Assembly (NCBI RefSeq): GCF_004919085.1
Contig: NZ_STGL01000001.1
Coordinates: 248,001-312,000 of the forward strand
DNA: 64,000 nt
From: Nocardioides sp. GY 10127
Lineage (GTDB): Bacteria; Actinomycetota; Actinomycetes; Propionibacteriales; Nocardioidaceae
Direction: 5' to 3'
Shown: positions 32,396 to 40,702 of the stretch, in pieces
How positions within the stretch are numbered: position 1 is the stretch's first letter
Layout of the letters: every line of letters starts with the position of its first letter
Program-made: the position numbers and the translations under genes
Notes under the pieces: generated by a model
Database searches by the model: none
Seen by the model: only the letters and a program-made list of their open reading frames with translations
Told to the model about the DNA's origin: nothing

Positions 32396-33447
32396 GCGGT
32401 CGCCTCCGCCCGACGGCCGGCCCCGCGTCCCGCCCCGGAAGGGCCACCGGTCGTGCCCTCCAGGGCTGCCCCGGCCATGCCGACGAGCACACCGAGCACC
32501 CCGACGACGATCCCGAGGGCGCGCTGACGACGGCCCGGCGTCACCAGGGAGCGGACCGCCGCGGCGGGCATCCGCAGGGCGAAGGCCCGCTCGTCGGAGA
32601 GCGCCGAGCCGCGAGCGGAGACCTGTGACCTGCTCGAGGACGTCCCGGCCTCCTCTTGCTGCACGAGACGGGCGAGGCGCACCTTCTGGGCCCCCTCGCT
32701 GCGGCAGCGGTCCCAGTAGAAGCGCCAGGTCAGCCTGTCCGCGGGGACGTGGTGGTGGATGACCGCGCCCGGGTGGAAGGCGAACGTCCCGCCCGTACGC
32801 CGGGCGGCGCGCAGGCCGAACTCGGCCTCCTCGCCTCCGCCGCTGACGCCGGCGCGGTGACCGAGGCCCGGGTCGTAGCCGCCGACCTCGAGGAACACGT
32901 CGCGGCGCAGCGCCGCGCACCCGCCGTAGATGTTGCGGATGCGTGCGAGGCGTCGCGGCAGCCCGGCGTAGCTGGCCCCCACCGTCCAGAGGAACTCCTC
33001 CGGCAGCCACGGCGGGCGGGCGGCGTCCCAGATCGGCACCGAGCGACCGCTGGCGCCGATCACGTCGGGCGCCTGGAGCGCCTCGACGAGCCGCTCCAGC
33101 CAGGTGGGCTCGGCTTCGGCGTCGTCGTCGAGGAACGCCACGACGTCGGTCCCGAGCCGGCGTGCCCCCTCGGTGCGCGCCACCGACACCCCCTGGTTGC
33201 GTCCGAGACCCTCGACGCGCTCCCCGGGCAGCCGCGCGGCGACCAGTGCGGTCAGGTGGTCGTCCCCGTCGACGACGACGAGGAGCTCCTCGGGAGGTCG
33301 GGTCTGCGCCCGGACGGAGGCGACGGCCGCGGCCACGAGCTCCAGCCGCCTGGCGTCATGAGTGCACACGAGGGCACCGACGCTCGGGGAAGGGGGTGAG
33401 CCCTGGGCGGGCGTGCTCGGGCTCTGCTCGGGCGAGCGCTGGTTCAC
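32392..33447 (-). CDS. Glycosyltransferase family 2 (first paralogue)
   Basis: 351 residues, GT-A fold. Key motifs: VGALVCTHDARRLELV at the start of the domain, then DVVAFLDDDAEAEPTWLERL with the DxD metal site, and GGGEEAEFGLRAARR with the catalytic acidic residue. A hydrophobic stretch near the C terminus (LGIVVGVLGVLVGMAGAAL) may tether it to the membrane. GTG 33447 overlaps the deacetylase stop (GTGA); the longer frame upstream is antisense noise. It shares its layout (WLERL, GGCAALRRDVF, HHHVPADRLTWRFYW) with the GT2 at 34244-35359, so the two are paralogues flanking the deacetylase. Confidence 0.9.
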   Translation of the reverse strand: MNQRSPEQSPSTPAQGSPPSPSVGALVCTHDARRLELVAAAVASVRAQTRPPEELLVVVDGDDHLTALVAARLPGERVEGLGRNQGVSVARTEGARRLGTDVVAFLDDDAEAEPTWLERLVEALQAPDVIGASGRSVPIWDAARPPWLPEEFLWTVGASYAGLPRRLARIRNIYGGCAALRRDVFLEVGGYDPGLGHRAGVSGGGEEAEFGLRAARRTGGTFAFHPGAVIHHHVPADRLTWRFYWDRCRSEGAQKVRLARLVQQEEAGTSSSRSQVSARGSALSDERAFALRMPAAAVRSLVTPGRRQRALGIVVGVLGVLVGMAGAALEGTTGGPSGAGRGAGRRAEATA

Positions 33448-34247
33448 GTGAGGACCTTCCCGGTGGTGCTGCGGACTGCGCGCCTCGTCCACCTCCACGG
33501 TGGGCCGGCCCATCGCTTCACGCGTGCCCGGAGCTCCGCGTCCTGCGAGCCCGCCACGCGCTCGAGCAGCCTCTCCGGTGTGTCGTCGGGGCCCACCAGG
33601 AGGCGGCTCACGGCGTAGGGGTCCTCCCCGCGGGGAGCCACCCGGTGGCCGATGGCGCACGCAGACCTGTACCCGGCCGAGTGCACAGTCATTCTCACCC
33701 TGTCGTCGTGGTACCCGTGCGGGTAGGCCAGCGAGTCGACCGGCTGCCCCGTGGCGTCCTGCAGGACCGTGCGGCTCTCCGCGACCTCGTCCGCCATCCG
33801 TCGCCGGGGCCGGGAGTCGAGGGGCACGTGGACGGCGGAGTGGCTGCCGATCTCCACCTCCGGCTCGGCTGCGAGACGGACGACGTCCGGCAGCCCCATG
33901 AGGCGCAGGTCGCCCGCGTCGGACAGCCAGGAGGGCGACGCTCCCAGCTCGCGCGTCGGCACGTAGAGCGTGCAGCGCGCCCCTGAGTCGCGAAGCACCC
34001 CCAGGCCGTGGTCGAGGAAGTCGGTGTACCCGTCGTCGACCGTCACCGCCACGTGCGGGGCGGGGGCCGGCCCACGCTCCCGCTGGTCCAGCGCCTCGGT
34101 GAGGCCGGTGAGGACGTAGCCGGCACCGGCGAGGGCGTCGAGCTGCTCCGCGAGGAGGCCCGGGTCGACGCTCAGCTCGCGCAGCGCCGTCGGCACGCGT
34201 CCCCCGATGGAGTGGTACATGAGCACCGGGAGGGCTGCGGTCGTCAT
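33444..34247 (-). CDS. Polysaccharide deacetylase (NodB domain)
   Basis: 267 residues. NodB-type carbohydrate esterase 4 motifs: VTVDDGYTDF (catalytic and metal Asp), SHSAVH (metal His-x3-His) and YPHGYHDDR. The family removes N- or O-acetyl groups from sugars in polysaccharides. There is no obvious signal peptide (MTTAALPVLMYHSIGG), so it may act inside the cell or on the lipid-linked intermediate. ATG 34247 overlaps the GT2 stop, and its own stop overlaps the next gene, so it is translationally coupled on both sides. Confidence 0.9.
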   Translation of the reverse strand: MTTAALPVLMYHSIGGRVPTALRELSVDPGLLAEQLDALAGAGYVLTGLTEALDQRERGPAPAPHVAVTVDDGYTDFLDHGLGVLRDSGARCTLYVPTRELGASPSWLSDAGDLRLMGLPDVVRLAAEPEVEIGSHSAVHVPLDSRPRRRMADEVAESRTVLQDATGQPVDSLAYPHGYHDDRVRMTVHSAGYRSACAIGHRVAPRGEDPYAVSRLLVGPDDTPERLLERVAGSQDAELRARVKRWAGPPWRWTRRAVRSTTGKVLT

Positions 34248-35359
34248 CGGCCCACGCCGGACGGGGCGTGCGGAGTGTGCGGGGCGTCCGGGGCGAGGCC
34301 CAGGCCCCTGGCCAGTCCGACCCGCTGGCGCAGGTAGCCGGTCGCGGCCATGGCCAGGGAGACGACGATGCCGGCTGCCGCCTGCCAGCCGTCCGGGCGA
34401 CCGGTCAGGCCGCGGGCGACGCCCCGCAGGACCCCGCGGGGAAGGACGCGGAGCACGTAGCCCCACTCGGTCGAGGTGGCGTCCCGGTCCCCCACCCGCG
34501 CCGCCATCGCCGCCTTCGAGACGCCCTCGAGCAGGCTGCGGTGGCGCAGGTAGCGCCAGCGCACGCGGTCGGACGAGACGTGGTGGTGCACGCGCGCGGC
34601 CGGCTCGAGCAGCACGCGAGCGCCCGGCAGCGCGCCGACGCGGATGCAGAGCTCGGTCTCCTCGCACCCGAGGGGAAAGGCCTCGACGCGGCCCGCGGAC
34701 TCGTCGAAGCCACCGACGCGCCGGAAGACCTCCGTGCGCACGCTCATGTTGCAGCCCCACAGGTTGCGGACCGGGGTGAGGCGGGTGGGCATGCCGCGGT
34801 AGGTGCACCCGACGACCCACCACAGCTCCGGGGCGAGCTGCGCGGGCGCGCCGGCTCCCGGCCAGACGGGCTCGGCGTGGCCGCCGACCGCCGCGACGTC
34901 CGGGTCGCAGTAGGGAGCAAGGAGGCGCTCCAGCCAGTCCGGCTCCGGCACGGCGTCGTCGTCGAGGAACACCGTGACCTCGCTGCGCACCAGGGCGGTG
35001 CCCGTGTTCCGCGACCCCGAGGCCCCCTGCGGGCGCGCGTTGGCCACGACGAGCACCGGGTACGGCCCGGCGTCCTGCCCGCGCGCGAGCTCGCGCCGGG
35101 CGCGCTCCAGCATCGCGGGGTTGTGGTCGATCACCAGGACGACGGCGTCCGGCGTCCTCGTCTGGGCCGCGATGCCCGCGAGGCCGGCAACCACCTGCTC
35201 CCACCGTCGTTCCGTGTAGGCGCAGACGACGACAGAGGAGGAGAGGTGCCCTCGGTCCTCGACGAGGGCGGTGCCGGTGTCAGGAGCCGGGCTCCCCCGG
35301 TGCGCGGTCCGCGTCGGTGCCGTCGTGGCCGCTCCGGTCGGTTCCGTGCGCGGGGTCAT
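34244..35359 (-). CDS. Glycosyltransferase family 2 (second paralogue)
   Basis: 371 residues, GT-A fold. Motifs: VVVCAYTERRWEQVVAGLAG, VTVFLDDDAVPEPDWLERL (DxD), NLWGCNMSVRTEVF and PLGCEETELCIRVG with the catalytic Glu. The first 40 residues are not conserved and overlap the small Cys-rich gene upstream by 80 bp; no later ATG/GTG fits, so ATG 35359 is kept. It is close in layout to the GT2 at 32392-33447 and probably arose by duplication. Confidence 0.88.
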   Translation of the reverse strand: MTPRTEPTGAATTAPTRTAHRGSPAPDTGTALVEDRGHLSSSVVVCAYTERRWEQVVAGLAGIAAQTRTPDAVVLVIDHNPAMLERARRELARGQDAGPYPVLVVANARPQGASGSRNTGTALVRSEVTVFLDDDAVPEPDWLERLLAPYCDPDVAAVGGHAEPVWPGAGAPAQLAPELWWVVGCTYRGMPTRLTPVRNLWGCNMSVRTEVFRRVGGFDESAGRVEAFPLGCEETELCIRVGALPGARVLLEPAARVHHHVSSDRVRWRYLRHRSLLEGVSKAAMAARVGDRDATSTEWGYVLRVLPRGVLRGVARGLTGRPDGWQAAAGIVVSLAMAATGYLRQRVGLARGLGLAPDAPHTPHAPSGVGR

Positions 35360-35504
35360 CGCGCACCTGCTCGGGACGCAGGGTCAACGCGTAGCGTCGG
35401 CAGGCGCAGTGGCCGCAGTCGGAGCCGGGGCGGTAGTGGGTGTGCGCGGCCCGGGCGTGGCCGCAGCGGCACGACCGCTCCGACAGCCAGGTCCGCAGGC
35501 CCAC
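35280..35504 (-). CDS. Small Cys/His-rich (zinc-ribbon-like) protein
   Basis: 74 residues. Five cysteines and four histidines lie within 24 residues: Cys12, Cys14, Cys30, Cys33, Cys35, His16, His21, His23 and His32 (SCRCGHARAAHTHYRPG, then SDCGHCACRRY). This is a metal-binding knuckle that I recall from other uncharacterised actinobacterial proteins. GTG 35504 follows a good AGAGGAG ribosome site; a TTG at 35552 is a weaker alternative. The C-terminal half is Asp/Arg-rich and disordered. The 3' end overlaps the GT2 gene by 80 bp in another frame. The role in the glycan operon is unknown. Confidence 0.7.
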   Translation of the reverse strand: MGLRTWLSERSCRCGHARAAHTHYRPGSDCGHCACRRYALTLRPEQVRDDPAHGTDRSGHDGTDADRAPGEPGS

Positions 35505-35651
35505 CCGGGCTCCTCTCCACCACGTCTCGTGCCTGGTCAGCGGTGGTGCCAAACCAGGCGGCGCCTGAGGGTAACAAGGCGGGCGGGGGCGTGTGGGCGC
35601 CTCGGGCGCGGTCCACCCGTTCGTGTGGTGCCGAGCTCACGTGCGGGCGGG

Positions 35652-38201
35652 TCATGAGCGTCCTCCGGTCCACGCGCGGAGCGCGTCGTAGGTGCGGTTC
35701 GGTCGGCCGGCGCGGTCGAGCAGCGTCCAGGACGCGGGGTTCCACGGGGTCGGGTGCAGGTAGTACCAGGACAGGGCGGTGACGTAGGGCGTGCAGGTGG
35801 CGAGCCCGTAGGCCTCGGTGAGGTACCCGGCGCGCGTGGCGTCGCTGACGGCCGCGACCCCGTCGTGGCCGCGCGTGCTGTAGCCGAGCTCGCCGATGTA
35901 GAGCCCGAGGTCGGAGTCCCCGTGCGCGACGAGGACGCGCCACAGGTCGCGGTAGCCGAGGAACGTGTCGTCGTAGGCGCCGAACGTGCCCTGGTAGGGC
36001 GCGGCGTCGTCGACGGCGTCAGGGGCGTTCGAGCCCGGCCAGGGGTGCACGCCCACCAGGTCGAACGGGCGGGCCTCCCCGAGGGCGGCGTAGACCCGCC
36101 GGAGGTAGCCGAGGTCGTTCCCGTCGAGTCCGCCCGTCACCACCTGGGCAGCGGGCAGGAGGCGGCGGAGGGTGGGCGTGGTCGCCTCCAGCAGCGCGGC
36201 GTAGGCGGCCGGGTCGGCCCCCGTCGTCCAGTACTCGTCGTTGTCGGGCTCCGACCAGACCTCGACGTAGGCGACGCGCCCGGCCAGGTGGCGGGCGACA
36301 GCCGCGACGAACGTCCGCCACCGCTTCAGCTCGGCGGGCGTGGTCGGCGGGCGCCACTGCGCGGCCGCCGCCGATCCGTCGCCGGTCCCCAGCGCCCAGG
36401 CCGGCGAGCCGCTCAGCACGATCCGCACCTCGAGCCCGGCGGCACGGGCGCTGCGCACCACCCGGTCCACCGCCGTCCACCGCCAGCGGCCCTCCTCGGG
36501 CTCGACCGCCTGCCAGGCGACCGAGGTGGAGATGACGTCGGCGCCGGCGTCGGCGGCCCTGCTCACGAGACGGTCCACGGCCGCCTGGGAGCGCACGGGG
36601 TGCGCCGCACGCCCCGTGGACGCCTCCACCCCGAGGTCCACGAGGGGCCCCGGCTCGGCGTCGTCGGGCGTGCAGACGGACGCCGTCAGGTCGTCGTCGT
36701 CCGGGGTGGCCGTCCGCCCGCGGACCGTCACGACGGCCAGGGCGGCGACCATCGCCAGCACCAGGAGGCCGAGCAGGATGCTGGTCGTCCGCAGGCTCAC
36801 TGCCCCGCGGTCGCCCGCGGCCGCCACCGTGCTCGGGCGAGGGGGGTCCGCCTGCTCGGCAACATCCGGCACGTCCTCCCCCACGTCCTCACCCAGGTCC
36901 TGCTGGGAGGCGCGTGCCACCAGGAGTCGCCGTGGCGTCGGGGCGACCCACGGACACCCGCCGAGGGTGCGACGGACGAGGCGGGAGGCGAGCACGGCCT
37001 CGAGGAGCAGGGAGGACGTCCAGCCCACGGCCACCCCGGCCGCACCGGCGGCGAGGCCACCGACCGCGGCACCGAGCAGCTCCAGCACGAGGGCGGCGAC
37101 CGCCAGGCGCGAGGCCAGGGCGAACCGCTGCTCGGCCCGCAGCACGACCACGACGTGGTCCTTGACCACCATCCACAGACCGGCCGGTACGAGGAGCGCC
37201 AGCAGGTGCGAGGACGACTCGGCGTAGCCGTCGCCGAACAGGGCCATCACCGGCCGGCCCAGCACCCACGCCCCCAGGACGAGGACCCCGCTGAGGGCGA
37301 GGCCGGCCGGGAGCGTCGTGCCCACGGACCGACGCAGCTCCCGCGTCCCGGCTCGGGAGCCGTGCGCGAAGAGGGCCACGGAGAGGAGGTAGGGCGGCAG
37401 GAACGCGAACGTCGCGGCCAGCCAGGCCAGCGCGAAGGCCGCGTTGTCCTCCGCCGGCAGGACGAGTGCGGCCACGACGGGCACGAGCTGGGTCGCGGCG
37501 GCGACGGCGAGCGTGAGCACCTGGTGGTGGGCCGCCGCCGAGGCGTGGCTCCGGAGGTCCGCTAGCAGCGACGGCCGGGAGGACGGCCGGCCCCGCGGGG
37601 CCACCCGCCAGACGACCAGGACCACGGACAGGGCCAGCGGGGCGACCCAGCAGGCCTGGAGGACCAGCTGGTCGTGCACCCCGGCCGCCACCAGGGCGGC
37701 GGCCACGGGGAACCGGGCGCCGGCGGCCAGCAGGTTGCGCCACACCTGCCACGAGGAGCGGCCCAGACCGAGGGTGGCCTCGTCGGTGACCACGCCGGCG
37801 GCGGCCGCGACGACCCCGAGCACGAAGAGGGTGAGGGAGCCGGGGCCGGCGAGCGCGGTCCCGAGCGCCCCGCCGAGCAGGCCGGCCGCGCCGAGCAGCG
37901 CCACCACCAGGGCGAGACCACCGGCACCGACGCAGGCGACCAGGAGGCCCCGCAGCAGCACCACCCGCTGGCGGCCCGGGTCCAGGCCCGGCAGCGCCGC
38001 GACCAGGAACGTGCCCAGGCCCATGGCCACCAGCGAGCCGACGAGGGTCTGGGTGCTGATGGCCGCCGAGGCCGCACCGACGCCCTGGGCCGGGACGAGC
38101 CGGGCGACCAGCACCCAGAACAACAGGCCGAGGCCGGTGCCGAGCAGCTGTGCCGTCAGCAGCGAGCGGAAGGGCGCGAGGACGCCGTGCGCGCGGCTCA
38201 T
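35652..38201 (-). CDS. Wzx-like flippase fused to a glycoside hydrolase domain
   Basis: 849 residues in one uninterrupted frame. Residues 1 to about 440 are a polytopic MOP-superfamily flippase (about 12-14 helices; FRSLLTAQLLGTGLGLLFWVL; WVLGRPVMALFGDGY). Then comes a charged cytoplasmic linker (about 440-470, QQDLGEDVGEDVPDVAEQ), a single helix (about 473-495) and a clan-A-like TIM-barrel hydrolase domain with acid/base Glu651 (YVEVWSEPDN) and nucleophile Glu771 (LYIGELGYST). Topology fits: an even helix number puts the linker inside, and the extra helix puts the enzyme outside. An internal GTG at 36800 (VSLRTTS) might also start the hydrolase alone. Coupled to the upstream gene (ATGA). Confidence 0.88.
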   Translation of the reverse strand: MSRAHGVLAPFRSLLTAQLLGTGLGLLFWVLVARLVPAQGVGAASAAISTQTLVGSLVAMGLGTFLVAALPGLDPGRQRVVLLRGLLVACVGAGGLALVVALLGAAGLLGGALGTALAGPGSLTLFVLGVVAAAAGVVTDEATLGLGRSSWQVWRNLLAAGARFPVAAALVAAGVHDQLVLQACWVAPLALSVVLVVWRVAPRGRPSSRPSLLADLRSHASAAAHHQVLTLAVAAATQLVPVVAALVLPAEDNAAFALAWLAATFAFLPPYLLSVALFAHGSRAGTRELRRSVGTTLPAGLALSGVLVLGAWVLGRPVMALFGDGYAESSSHLLALLVPAGLWMVVKDHVVVVLRAEQRFALASRLAVAALVLELLGAAVGGLAAGAAGVAVGWTSSLLLEAVLASRLVRRTLGGCPWVAPTPRRLLVARASQQDLGEDVGEDVPDVAEQADPPRPSTVAAAGDRGAVSLRTTSILLGLLVLAMVAALAVVTVRGRTATPDDDDLTASVCTPDDAEPGPLVDLGVEASTGRAAHPVRSQAAVDRLVSRAADAGADVISTSVAWQAVEPEEGRWRWTAVDRVVRSARAAGLEVRIVLSGSPAWALGTGDGSAAAAQWRPPTTPAELKRWRTFVAAVARHLAGRVAYVEVWSEPDNDEYWTTGADPAAYAALLEATTPTLRRLLPAAQVVTGGLDGNDLGYLRRVYAALGEARPFDLVGVHPWPGSNAPDAVDDAAPYQGTFGAYDDTFLGYRDLWRVLVAHGDSDLGLYIGELGYSTRGHDGVAAVSDATRAGYLTEAYGLATCTPYVTALSWYYLHPTPWNPASWTLLDRAGRPNRTYDALRAWTGGRS

Positions 38202-40702
38202 CCCTCGCCCCCCGAGGAGCTCGACGAGCCCGAGGTCGCGCCCGAGGTGGACGCGAGGGTCGTCTCCGGGGACGGGGCCAGGGCGGCGTCCGTCAACCCG
38301 TGGTAGGCGCTGAGCCCGGCCGCGGCCCCCGCGACAGCGAGGAGCACGACGGCGACGAGCGTCGCCCAGAACCCCGCGCGCCGCTGCGCCCACGGTCGGC
38401 GGGGCGCGGCGGGCGGATCGGCGCGGCCGGCGCGCACGAGGACGGCGCCGACGGCGATCAGGCCCAGCACCAGGGCGCCCTGGACCGGCGGGTAGCCGCC
38501 GAGCAGGCCGAGCAGGCCCACGAGCATGGCCCCCGGCAGGAGCAGGGCCGCCGTCACCAGGTGCTGCGGCCGGGGCCGACGGAGGACCGCCGCCACGTAC
38601 CGGCGTCGCCACCACAGCAGCACGCCGGCGCCCCCGGCGACCACCAGGGTCTGCCACCACCGCGCGTCCCCCGGCAGCCCCGGGTCCGCCCGGTCGGCGA
38701 AGTGCTGGGTCTCCCCGCGCAGCGAGCGCACGTCGTAGACGACGACCCCGCCGGAGTCGTAGACGACGTCGAAGCCCTCCACCCCGGCGAACTTGGTCAT
38801 CATCTCGCGCGTGGGGGTCTGGGCGGTGGCGCCGTAGCTGGAGCCGGCCTCGAAGTAGGAGCTGGAGAGCACCGTGTGCCCGATGATCCGTTCGTCGACC
38901 ACCAGGAAGTCCACCTTGTTCTCGACGAGCAGGTCGAGCACCTCGTCGTCGACCGAGGTCGCGGTGAAGACGGGCGTGAGGTTGTCGTCGCCCGCCTGCT
39001 GGGTGACCGCGTCGACCGGGGCGAAGTCCGGGATGACGCGGTCCATGGTGAGGTCGGAGGCGATCCGGGAGCCGGCGGGCAGGTACTCCCCCGCCCAGCG
39101 GGCCACCGCCACGGTCTGCGCGTCGACGGAGCGCTGCTCGGCGCCCGGCAGGTAGGGCCCGGGGACCCGCTGCCAGTCCGGCCCGCCACCCAGGACGATG
39201 CCCCCGATGATCATGACCAGGGCGGCGGGGACGAGGACGCGGCGCAGGCGCGGCAGCCGCGGCACCAGCCAGACGGCGGCGACCAGCGCGGTGGCCAGGC
39301 ACACGAAGGTGGTGGCGCGGTCGGCGACCTCGGAGGCCGTGGGGAAGAACCGCACCGCGTAGACCGCGGGGTAGGCCGAGGCGCTCACGAGCAGCAGCCA
39401 GCGGACCCGGGTGCGGCCGAGGAGGCTCCCCCGCAGGGTGCCCCAGAGGCTGGGCGCCAGGAGCGCGCACCACAGCAGGATCGACAGCCCCATGACGGCG
39501 ATCTCCCACAGCGCGCTGCGGTTGCCCGAGCTGTCCGCGAGCACCTCGCGGCTGCCGCTCGAGCTGAACGTGAGGAGGTTCCACAGCTCGCCGCCGGTGG
39601 TCTCGAAGATCGGCCCCAGGTAGGTGACGAGGAGCGGGGCGACGACGGTCGTCCAGGCCGCCGCGAGGAGCGTGGCGACCTCGGCCACCACCAGCACCGT
39701 GCGGGCGCGGGAGCGGGCGGTGGAGGCCTGCGCCTCGTCCTCGCGCACCCGACGGGCCTCCAGGGCGAGCAGGACCACGAGGAACCAGAGGCCGGCGAGG
39801 TAGAGCCAGCTGGTGAGGTGGTGGGTGACGGTGAGGGCGGCGGTGGCGCCCAGCGAGGCGCCCAGGAGCACGAGCCGCTGTCGTCGCGGTCCGGCGAGGG
39901 ACGCGGTCGTCACCCCACGGAGCAGGAGCGCGAGCGCCACCACGAGGAGCCCGAGCGCCGGGGTCTGGTACGCGAACTGCGCGTTGAAGAAGTAGAACTG
40001 GGGGCTGGCCGCGTACAGCAGGACGGCCGTCCCGCCGACCAGCGTCGGCGAGATTCTGGCGCCCTCGGGACGGAACCGACCGGCGAAGCGGCCCACCAGG
40101 GTCCCCAGCGCGAAGAGACCCGCGACCAGCAGGGCCCGCGAGCCTGCGTCCACCACGGCGATGCTCGCCACGACCGGGAGGCCCGTCGTCCAGTGCACGG
40201 CGGCCGTCGCGAGCTCCAGCCCCGGGTAGTACGGCGAGACCGGGAGCATGGTGTTCGCGGTGAAGAGGCCGTCCCCGTCGAGCAGGTCGAGCAGGGTGCG
40301 GACGTGGAGCGTCTCGTCGAAGCGGGTCGCCATCACCGGGTCGGAGAGGAACCACGAGGCCCAGAGCGTGAGGCCCAGCAGCTGGGCGGCCGCGAACCGC
40401 TGCCGACCCCGCAGCCGCGGGGAGGTGAGCAGCGCCGCGAACGGCGCGATGATCGGGACCAGCCCCAGGTAGTAGGGCCAGAGCGCCAGCTGCGCGTGGC
40501 CGGCCCAGCCCAGGACGTAGCCCACGACCTGCAGCGCGAGGCCGGCGCAGGCCAGCGCCAGGGCACCGCGCACCGGGGCGTCACGGACCACGGCCTCCGC
40601 GGGGCGCCGCAGGGGCCCGGGGAGGGCCGCCAGCACGGCCGAGGACGCGTGCCTGCCCGGGGGCGGCTGCTCGTCGTTCATGGCGTCGCCGGGGCTCCTC
40701 AC
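38198..40702 (-). CDS. Large polytopic membrane protein, probable GT-C glycosyltransferase
   Basis: 834 residues with many hydrophobic helices. The first large extracytoplasmic loop has RFDETLH (Asp129-Glu130), the acidic pair expected for GT-C enzymes that use lipid-linked sugar donors, and SPYYPGLELATAAVHW follows. A soluble extracytoplasmic portion (about 500-665) and a further set of helices follow, ending in a Ser/Gly-rich tail. Family assignment is by layout only; it could instead be a polymerase-like protein. GTG 40702 is chosen for its 4-bp overlap with the upstream GT4 stop; ATG 40681 is an alternative. Confidence 0.72.
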   Translation of the reverse strand: MRSPGDAMNDEQPPPGRHASSAVLAALPGPLRRPAEAVVRDAPVRGALALACAGLALQVVGYVLGWAGHAQLALWPYYLGLVPIIAPFAALLTSPRLRGRQRFAAAQLLGLTLWASWFLSDPVMATRFDETLHVRTLLDLLDGDGLFTANTMLPVSPYYPGLELATAAVHWTTGLPVVASIAVVDAGSRALLVAGLFALGTLVGRFAGRFRPEGARISPTLVGGTAVLLYAASPQFYFFNAQFAYQTPALGLLVVALALLLRGVTTASLAGPRRQRLVLLGASLGATAALTVTHHLTSWLYLAGLWFLVVLLALEARRVREDEAQASTARSRARTVLVVAEVATLLAAAWTTVVAPLLVTYLGPIFETTGGELWNLLTFSSSGSREVLADSSGNRSALWEIAVMGLSILLWCALLAPSLWGTLRGSLLGRTRVRWLLLVSASAYPAVYAVRFFPTASEVADRATTFVCLATALVAAVWLVPRLPRLRRVLVPAALVMIIGGIVLGGGPDWQRVPGPYLPGAEQRSVDAQTVAVARWAGEYLPAGSRIASDLTMDRVIPDFAPVDAVTQQAGDDNLTPVFTATSVDDEVLDLLVENKVDFLVVDERIIGHTVLSSSYFEAGSSYGATAQTPTREMMTKFAGVEGFDVVYDSGGVVVYDVRSLRGETQHFADRADPGLPGDARWWQTLVVAGGAGVLLWWRRRYVAAVLRRPRPQHLVTAALLLPGAMLVGLLGLLGGYPPVQGALVLGLIAVGAVLVRAGRADPPAAPRRPWAQRRAGFWATLVAVVLLAVAGAAAGLSAYHGLTDAALAPSPETTLASTSGATSGSSSSSGGEG

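Noticed and set aside
35356-35655. Open frame starting with ATGA overlap at the flippase-hydrolase stop
   Set aside because: The overlap looks like translational coupling, but the C-terminal half is a Pro/Arg/Leu-rich shadow. The competing frame (35280-35504) has a clear Cys/His motif and a better ribosome site. Not fully excluded.
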